Assembly (NCBI GenBank): GCA_004525875.1
Contig: SPBQ01000034.1
Location: forward strand, 1-11,083
Origin: Myxococcales bacterium
GTDB taxonomy: Bacteria > Desulfobacterota_B > Binatia > UBA1149 > SPBQ01
Length of the DNA: 11,083 nucleotides
Direction of reading: 5' to 3'
Shown piece by piece: positions 6,172-11,083 of the stretch. Made by a program: the position numbers and the translations under genes. The notes under the pieces are model-generated. The model made no database searches. It worked only from the letters and a program-made list of their open reading frames with translations, and was not told the DNA's origin. How positions within the stretch are numbered: position 1 is the first letter of the stretch; each line of letters begins with the position of its first letter.

Positions 6172-9100
6172 ATGCCCTCGACCGTTGGTGCCTGGCTCGC
6201 GCGCCGCCGTTCCGGCGCCGTACGCGAGGACCCCGCGCTGCAGGTGGCCTTGTGGGCGGGCGCGGCGCTCGTGCTGCTCGGCTGGGCTGATGCCACCGTC
6301 CACAACGTTTCCGAGACGCTGTTCCTCAAGCGTGTCGGCGTGGAGTGGCTGCCGCTGGCCTTCCTCGCGAGCTCGCTCTTGCTGGTGGCGTCGACCTACC
6401 TGGTGGGGCGGCGAATGGCCGCCGGAGACCGGCTCTCCGTGCTGCCGGTCGCGTATGTAGCAGGCGGGGTGACCCTCGCGCTGGTCGCGGTGCTCCTCAT
6501 CAGCGACCGCCGCGGGCCGTTTGTCCTGCTCTTGCTGGTCTCGAAGCAGCTCAGGGCCGTCGGCTTGCTGGCGTTGTGGCTGGCACTCGGCGACCTGCTC
6601 AACGCGCAACAGGCCAAGCGCGTGTTCGCTCCGGTCACGGCCGGCTTCACGCTCGGTGCGATCGGGGGCAGCTTCACGAGCGGGCCTCTCGGCGCGATAT
6701 TCGGTCCCGAGCCGCTGGTCTGGATCGCGGCCTGTTTGCTGCTTGCCAGCGCCGCGCTGACGATGCGGCTGGCGTCTCACCGTCGCGCCCGGCTCGAGCA
6801 TGGATTCCACGGCAGAGCCCGACGCCACGAGCAAGCACTCCCGTCGGCGCGGCCCGCCCCGTCGGTGAGCCTCGGTGATCTCGTGCGCGGCAGCCGGCTG
6901 TTCCGGCTGCTCGCCGTATCGACGGTGTGTGCCGGACTGCTCGGCCCCTTCCTCTACTTCCAGTTCTCGTTCGTCGCCGACGCCGCCACCAGCGGGTCGG
7001 ATGCCGAGCAGAGCCTCCTCTCCCTGTACGCGCAGTTCTGGGGCTGGACGAACGTCGTCGTGCTCGCCACTCAGCTCGCGGTCTCTGGCCGGTTGTACCG
7101 CTGGATCGGGATACCGGCGTCACTGGCGATCTCGCCTGCCGTCTACCTGCTCGGCTTCGGTGCGCTGTCGGTGAGAATGTCCTTACCCGCAGGCGCCGGG
7201 GCGATGGCGGTCTCGCGGCTGACCGATCACGCTATCTACGACCCGGCGATGCCCGTCATCTACAACCTGTTCTCCGAGCGCCTGCGGCCGCGGGCGGCCG
7301 CATTGCTCGAAGGGCCGATCAAGCGCTCGGCTGCGGCCGTCGGCAATATCGGGGTTCTGCTCGTGCTGGCGGCGGGCGCGGGGGCCTCGCTCGTGAGCTA
7401 TCTGGCCTTGCCGGTGGCGGCGGCGTGGCTGCTCGCCGCCGGCGTGCTCTGGCGTCGCTATCCCGAGATCCTGCTGTCGTCGTCCTCGGCCTGGACTGCG
7501 AAGCTGGGCGATGAGGAGCTCGGCGAGCTGCTCGACCGCTCGACCGTTCGCACGCTGCGTACGATCGCCATGGGCGACGATCCCGACGCGCGACATGCGG
7601 CGATCGAGATCATCGTCGACGCTGACCCCGCGGCCGCGGTCGAGGCGCTTTCCGAGCTCGCGGCCGAGGGCCCGGTGGCGTTGCGGACGGCCGCCATCGC
7701 GGGACTCGCGACGGTTCTTCGGCGAATCACCGACTGTCCCACGACCACGCCTGCGATCGTGGCCGATCTCACGCGGGCCGTTGGATCGGCGGTGGAGCTG
7801 CCGGAGCACTCGCGCGTGGCGCTCGTCCAAGCTTACGACAGGCTCGCCCCCGACGACGACGCCAAGCGTACGGTCCTGCGCGGCGCGGTGGAGGACGGCA
7901 GCCCGGCAGTGAGCCTCGCGGCGCGCTCGGCGCTCCAGCGCAGCGCCGGCGAGGAGCCCGCAGGTATCGATGCGGCGCTGGCCAGCCCTAACGCAACGCT
8001 CGTGCGTGCGGCTGTCGATGAGCTCCGCAGCTCGCTGCTTTGCAGTGAGCACCGGCTCGACGATGCAACGTGGAGTGCGCGACTCACGACGCTGGCCGGC
8101 GCGACCGACAACGCGCAGACACGGCCGTATGTGATGGACGCGCTCGTCGACGTCGCTCGTGGCCACGGCGCGCGCGCCGCGATCGTCGCCGACACGGTGC
8201 TGGCCCTTCGAAGTGACGCGGACGTCGGGGTGCGAGCAGGCGCACTCGCATTCGTCGGCCACGCCGGCCTGAGCGAGCACGCGAGCTGTCTGGCGCACGC
8301 TCTCACCGACGGTAGTGAAGCGGAGGTTGGCGCGGCGCGCGAGGGCCTGCTCGCGCTCGGCTGTGCGGCCATAGAGCCACTGCTCGACCACTACTGGTTC
8401 GGCCGCCGTCGTGCCCGCAATGAGATCCTCGATATCGTCGGCGAGCTCGACGCCGACCCGCGCCTGCTGCGCGGCATCCTCGAGCGGGAGCTCGACGCCG
8501 CGGCCCGCAACATTCTCGTACGCCAGGCGCTGGACCGCGTGGATGCAGCCGATCTGGTACTCTCGCGACTGGCGGAGCGCACGCAGCAGGAGCTGCACAC
8601 GGTTCTGCTCCTTCTGGCCACGCTCGAGGACCGGCCGCGGGTGGCGGAGGTCGCGGCGCTGCTCAGGCGCGCGCACGACGCGGGGGAGCGATCGATTCTT
8701 CTCGAAGCGCTCGATTCGCTGCTCAGCCTCGAGGAAAAGGAACAGCTGCTTCCTTTGATCGACGGCCGCGGTCCGGTCGCGACGATCGCGTGGGCGGCAC
8801 GCAGGCTCGACTCTGCGCCGATGGACCGGGAGACTGCGGTGGCGGCTGCGCTCGAGGATCCGGATGAGCTCACCCGAACGCTCGCACGTGTGGAGCTGAG
8901 CCGATCGAGCGTGCCCGCGGAGGAAGTCGCAGTGCTGGAACAAGTCGACATCGCGGTCTTGCTGGGCAGCGTTCCGCTGTTCGACAGGCTCACCACTCGC
9001 CAGCTGATGGAGCTCGCCGCGATGGCCCGTCCGGAGAAGTTCGGGGCTGGCCGCACGCTGTTCTCGGAAGGCTCGCCCGGCTCGGCGATGTACGTGATCG

Positions 9101-9351
9101 TCGAGGGACGGGTGTTCGTTCAGGCCGGCGGGCGCACGCTACGCACGCTCGGCACGCACGAGTTCTTCGGCGAGCTTGCGCTCATCGACAACGAGACACG
9201 CTCGGCCACCGTGACCGCCGAGATCGACGTACGCCTGCTGCGGCTCGAGCGTGAAGATTTCCTCGCCTTGCTCGAGGAGAGCCCATCGGTTGCCATCGAG
9301 TTCAGCCGTGCACTCGCGCGGCGGCTGCGCGTTACCAACCAGCTGAGCTGA
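6172..9351 (+). CDS. NTT/Npt-like membrane transporter with HEAT repeats and cNMP-binding domain
   Basis: A 1059-residue three-part protein. Residues about 20-430 form roughly 12 membrane segments of the ATP/ADP-translocase-like (NTT/Npt) branch related to MFS. The phrase LWLALGDLLNAQQAKRVFAPVTAGFTLGAIGG is split between the end of one helix and the next and fits the family's conserved AKR.F..i..g..lG motif. Residues about 440-905 are repeated α-helical pairs rich in Ala, Leu, Glu and Asp, read as HEAT repeats. Residues about 920-1050 form a cyclic-nucleotide-binding domain with the phosphate-binding cassette FFGELALIDNETRSATV, where Glu 1001 and Arg 1010 are the expected cAMP/cGMP ligands. 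Such NTT-HEAT-cNMP proteins are known in several bacterial phyla, but their substrates are mostly undetermined. The ATG follows the TPR gene stop by four bases and lacks a strong Shine-Dalgarno, so the two are probably co-translated. The likely site is the inner membrane, with the HEAT and cNMP parts in the cytosol. Nucleotide transport is an inference. Confidence 0.85.
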   Translation: MPSTVGAWLARRRSGAVREDPALQVALWAGAALVLLGWADATVHNVSETLFLKRVGVEWLPLAFLASSLLLVASTYLVGRRMAAGDRLSVLPVAYVAGGVTLALVAVLLISDRRGPFVLLLLVSKQLRAVGLLALWLALGDLLNAQQAKRVFAPVTAGFTLGAIGGSFTSGPLGAIFGPEPLVWIAACLLLASAALTMRLASHRRARLEHGFHGRARRHEQALPSARPAPSVSLGDLVRGSRLFRLLAVSTVCAGLLGPFLYFQFSFVADAATSGSDAEQSLLSLYAQFWGWTNVVVLATQLAVSGRLYRWIGIPASLAISPAVYLLGFGALSVRMSLPAGAGAMAVSRLTDHAIYDPAMPVIYNLFSERLRPRAAALLEGPIKRSAAAVGNIGVLLVLAAGAGASLVSYLALPVAAAWLLAAGVLWRRYPEILLSSSSAWTAKLGDEELGELLDRSTVRTLRTIAMGDDPDARHAAIEIIVDADPAAAVEALSELAAEGPVALRTAAIAGLATVLRRITDCPTTTPAIVADLTRAVGSAVELPEHSRVALVQAYDRLAPDDDAKRTVLRGAVEDGSPAVSLAARSALQRSAGEEPAGIDAALASPNATLVRAAVDELRSSLLCSEHRLDDATWSARLTTLAGATDNAQTRPYVMDALVDVARGHGARAAIVADTVLALRSDADVGVRAGALAFVGHAGLSEHASCLAHALTDGSEAEVGAAREGLLALGCAAIEPLLDHYWFGRRRARNEILDIVGELDADPRLLRGILERELDAAARNILVRQALDRVDAADLVLSRLAERTQQELHTVLLLLATLEDRPRVAEVAALLRRAHDAGERSILLEALDSLLSLEEKEQLLPLIDGRGPVATIAWAARRLDSAPMDRETAVAAALEDPDELTRTLARVELSRSSVPAEEVAVLEQVDIAVLLGSVPLFDRLTTRQLMELAAMARPEKFGAGRTLFSEGSPGSAMYVIVEGRVFVQAGGRTLRTLGTHEFFGELALIDNETRSATVTAEIDVRLLRLEREDFLALLEESPSVAIEFSRALARRLRVTNQLS

Positions 9352-9530
9352 GGCCAGCCGGGCGGCGTCGGTCGCGCCAGCGAAGCACGATCGCAGGCGA
9401 GCCGGCGGTGGTCATGGCCCGCGCCGCGCGCTATCCAGACCAAGGCGCCAGCACGAACCGGACAACGCTATCGACACGCATCCGATGCTCGAGCCGCGAA
9501 CGAGGCCACGCGAGATCCCGACGGCACCTC

Positions 9531-9579
9531 GGAGCAGGGAGCAGGGAGCAGGGAGCGGGGAACCGGGAGCAGGGAGGAC
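9531..9579 (+). repeat. 7-base tandem repeat (GGAGCAG), seven imperfect copies
   Basis: Seven consecutive heptamers fill 9531-9579: three exact GGAGCAG, then GGAGCGG, GGAACCG, GGAGCAG and GGAGGAC. The array ends seven bases before the next start codon, and its last unit contains the ribosome binding site. It also gives six G-runs of three or four separated by 3-4 bases on the coding strand, a G-quadruplex-capable pattern. Heptamer arrays like this are known to be scattered through intergenic regions in some high-GC bacteria; whether this one is a genome-wide family cannot be told here. Confidence 0.9.
9573..9577 (+). promoter_or_regulatory. Shine-Dalgarno GGAGG formed by the last repeat unit
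   Basis: GGAGG lies nine bases before ATG at 9587, near-ideal spacing, and supports that start. It is the only unit of the heptamer array where the fifth base changes C to G, producing a full consensus site. Earlier units carry GGAG only and could act as weaker competing sites. Confidence 0.75.
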
Positions 9580-9586
9580 GCTTGCG

Positions 9587-11083
9587 ATGAGCGACGCGAC
9601 GGACGCCGGCAAGGCGAAGCAGACGGTCTGGTACAAGGCGGCCGACCGCGACGTGCTGCCGGAAGGCCGCGTGATGCCCGCGACCTGCGGCGTGCAGACG
9701 ATCTGTCTCACGCATCACGGGGACCAGTTCGCCGCCCTCGATAACAAGTGTCCGCACCAGGGTGGCCCGCTCGGCGAGGGCTCCATCGAGAACGGCTACC
9801 TGCGCTGCCCCTGGCACGGCTGGGATTTCGATCCGATCACGGGAAAGCCTGCGGGCGGCTACGACGACGGAGTCGAGACGTTCCCCGTGGAGATCCGCGA
9901 CGATGGCATCTACGTGGGTCTCGAAGAGGAAGCGGCCCACGTTCGTACGGTCAGTGATGTCATGGCCGAGACCATGACGCAGTGGGGCGTGCGAGCCGTG
10001 TTCGGAATGGTCGGCCACTCGAACCTCGGCCTGGCCGACGCGCTTCGCGTTCAGGAAGAAGACGGCAGGCTTCGCTACATCGGCATTCGTCACGAGGGCG
10101 CCGGCGCGTTCGCCGCCTCTGCCTACGGAAAGCTCACGGGACGACCGGCCGCTTGCCTGACCATCGCGGGCCCGGGCGCGACCAATCTGCTGACGGGGAT
10201 GTGGGATGCCAACGTCGACCGTGCGCCTGTGCTGGCGCTCACCGGACAGGTCGACACGCAGGTGCTAGGCCCCGGCGCGTTCCAGGAGATCGACCTCACG
10301 GCGGCGTTCGGCAAGGTCGCGCAGTGGAGTCAGACCGTGCTGCACACCAGCAAGCACGCCGAGCTGATGAACCTGGCTTGCAAGAGCGCGATCCTGAATC
10401 GCGGCGTGTCTCATCTGATCTTCCCCGATGAGGTACAGAACCTGCCCGCGGCCGAGGGCGCGAAGGCAGGTGGGCCGAGGGGCCGCGTCACCGCTCGCGA
10501 CATCGCTCCGCCGGCCGACGCGCTCGACTCGGCGCTCGATCTTCTCGGCCGCTCGAAGCGACCGGTGATCATCGTCGGTCACGGTGCGCGCTTCGACATG
10601 GATGCGATCATCGCACTGGCCGAACGCATGGGAAGCCCCATCGTCACGACGTTCAATGGAAAGGGGCTGATCCCCGACAGACATGCGCTCGGCTGCGGTG
10701 TGCTCGGCCGCAGCGGGACGCCGATCGCGAGCTGGTTCATGAACGAGTCGGATTGTCTGCTCGTCTTCGGCGCCAGCTTCAGTAACCACACCGGCATCAC
10801 CGCGAAGAAACCGACGATCCAGGTCGATTTCGATCCGATGATGCTCGGAAAATTTCACTCCATCGACGTTCCCGTGTGGGGCGAGATCGGCGTCACTGTC
10901 GACCTCATGAGGCAGGCTTTCGAGGGGACCGGCGGCAACCCGCGATGGACCGACCAGCGTTCGGAAGTGGCCGAGCGCTGGCGGATCTGGCGTGCCGAGA
11001 AGCAAACGCGGCTGGCCGACGATCGCGGCCACGGGCTCAACTCCGCGTCAGTGTTCGCTGCGATGACCCGCACGGTTCCCGAA
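9587..11083 (+). CDS. Rieske [2Fe-2S] domain fused to PoxB-like ThDP enzyme (partial, 3' end missing)
   Basis: The frame is open from ATG at 9587 to the window edge (499 codons, no stop). Residues about 14-113 are a Rieske ferredoxin-type domain: CPHQGGPLGEG with Cys 55 and His 57, then CPWHGWDFDPITG with Cys 74 and His 77, the four [2Fe-2S] ligands. After a short linker, residues about 119-290 are the N-terminal domain of a thiamine-diphosphate enzyme: VFGMVGHSNLGLADALR, then IRHEGAGAFAASAYGKLTG with the cofactor-activating Glu 170, AGPGATNLLTGMWDAN, and FQEIDL. SAILNRGVSHLIFPDEV closely follows pyruvate oxidase PoxB. Residues about 305-445 are the central domain (PVIIVGHG, TTFNGKGLIPD, DCLLVFGASFS). 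The cofactor-binding C-terminal domain should follow outside the window. It could decarboxylate pyruvate or another 2-oxo acid and pass electrons through the cluster. Acetolactate-synthase-like chemistry is an alternative. The frame is continuous with no stop between domains, so this is a fusion and not two genes. Confidence 0.88.
   Translation, partial: MSDATDAGKAKQTVWYKAADRDVLPEGRVMPATCGVQTICLTHHGDQFAALDNKCPHQGGPLGEGSIENGYLRCPWHGWDFDPITGKPAGGYDDGVETFPVEIRDDGIYVGLEEEAAHVRTVSDVMAETMTQWGVRAVFGMVGHSNLGLADALRVQEEDGRLRYIGIRHEGAGAFAASAYGKLTGRPAACLTIAGPGATNLLTGMWDANVDRAPVLALTGQVDTQVLGPGAFQEIDLTAAFGKVAQWSQTVLHTSKHAELMNLACKSAILNRGVSHLIFPDEVQNLPAAEGAKAGGPRGRVTARDIAPPADALDSALDLLGRSKRPVIIVGHGARFDMDAIIALAERMGSPIVTTFNGKGLIPDRHALGCGVLGRSGTPIASWFMNESDCLLVFGASFSNHTGITAKKPTIQVDFDPMMLGKFHSIDVPVWGEIGVTVDLMRQAFEGTGGNPRWTDQRSEVAERWRIWRAEKQTRLADDRGHGLNSASVFAAMTRTVPE

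Larger units (their letters stand above)
9352..9586. other. Intergenic region between transporter and Rieske-fusion genes
   Basis: A 235-base stretch without a believable gene. No GC hairpin with a T-run follows the transporter stop, so no intrinsic terminator is recognised. Its right end holds a degenerate 7-base tandem repeat and the ribosome binding site of the next gene. A small open frame at 9408-9590 crosses the repeat and looks like chance. A promoter is plausible, but no -35/-10 pair was found. Confidence 0.6.

Noticed and set aside
5983..6834. Antisense frame spanning the TPR/transporter junction
   Set aside because: It is low-complexity, Arg/Gln-rich and crosses two well-supported genes; a GC shadow.
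7183..8943. 586-codon antisense open frame inside the transporter gene
   Set aside because: Its translation is Arg/His/Gln-rich without recognisable domains, whereas the opposite strand encodes a coherent membrane-HEAT-cNMP protein.
9352..9420. Intrinsic terminator after the transporter gene
   Set aside because: GC-rich short inverted pieces exist, but no stable hairpin followed by a T-run is present.
9531..9579. CRISPR-like array
   Set aside because: The units are seven bases with no spacers, so this is a simple tandem repeat.
9408..9590. 60-codon plus-strand frame in the intergenic gap
   Set aside because: It has no ribosome binding site, reads through the non-triplet heptamer repeat as Gly-Ser-Arg-Glu-Gln noise, and overlaps the next start codon.
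10265..11032. 255-codon antisense open frame inside the Rieske-fusion gene
   Set aside because: No domain is recognised, and it mirrors a well-supported ThDP enzyme on the plus strand.
9587..11083. Two separate genes, Rieske then ThDP enzyme, starting at an internal Met near residue 125
   Set aside because: No stop codon lies between the domains and no Shine-Dalgarno is obvious before the internal Met codons, so a single fused product is the simplest reading.

Overview
The window is high-GC DNA (by eye well over 60%) with dense bacterial coding, short gaps, and two divergent gene blocks pointing away from a 136-base intergenic region at 4769-4904. No rRNA, tRNA, transposase, integrase, phage gene or CRISPR array is visible. 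The gene content (a PAPS-type sulfotransferase beside a DUF1214-like protein, an exported TPR protein, and a nucleotide-transporter-like membrane protein with HEAT repeats and a cNMP domain) suggests an uncultured Gram-negative of a deltaproteobacterial lineage such as Myxococcota or Binatota. This placement is a guess from style and not a phylogenetic result.

Left block, minus strand, transcribed from about 4768 down to 7: (1) a lipoprotein whose mature part carries motifs laid out like a protein/lipid kinase fold (Lys, Glu, HRD..N, DNG); (2) a class-V PLP aminotransferase / cysteine desulfurase-like enzyme starting at a GTG one base after the lipoprotein stop; (3) a DUF1214-like protein after a 46-base gap; (4) a sulfotransferase whose ATG overlaps the previous stop (TGATG). 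The spacing implies one operon with translational coupling at two junctions. Two of the four products use or could handle sulfur chemistry, but no pathway can be named from the sequence.

Right block, plus strand: (5) an exported TPR protein, then after 4 bases (6) a 1059-residue membrane protein with an ATP/ADP-translocase-like (NTT/Npt, MFS-related) N-terminal half, a long HEAT-repeat region and a C-terminal cyclic-nucleotide-binding domain. After a 235-base gap without genes comes (7) an open reading frame running off the window end that joins an N-terminal Rieske [2Fe-2S] domain to a thiamine-diphosphate enzyme resembling pyruvate oxidase PoxB. Its ribosome binding site is the last unit of a degenerate 7-base tandem repeat (GGAGCAG)n, which also makes a G-quadruplex-capable tract just before the start codon.

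The items most worth following up are the Rieske-PoxB fusion, the repeat/G-quadruplex at its ribosome binding site, the kinase-like lipoprotein, and that lipoprotein's divergent placement beside a possible nucleotide transporter.
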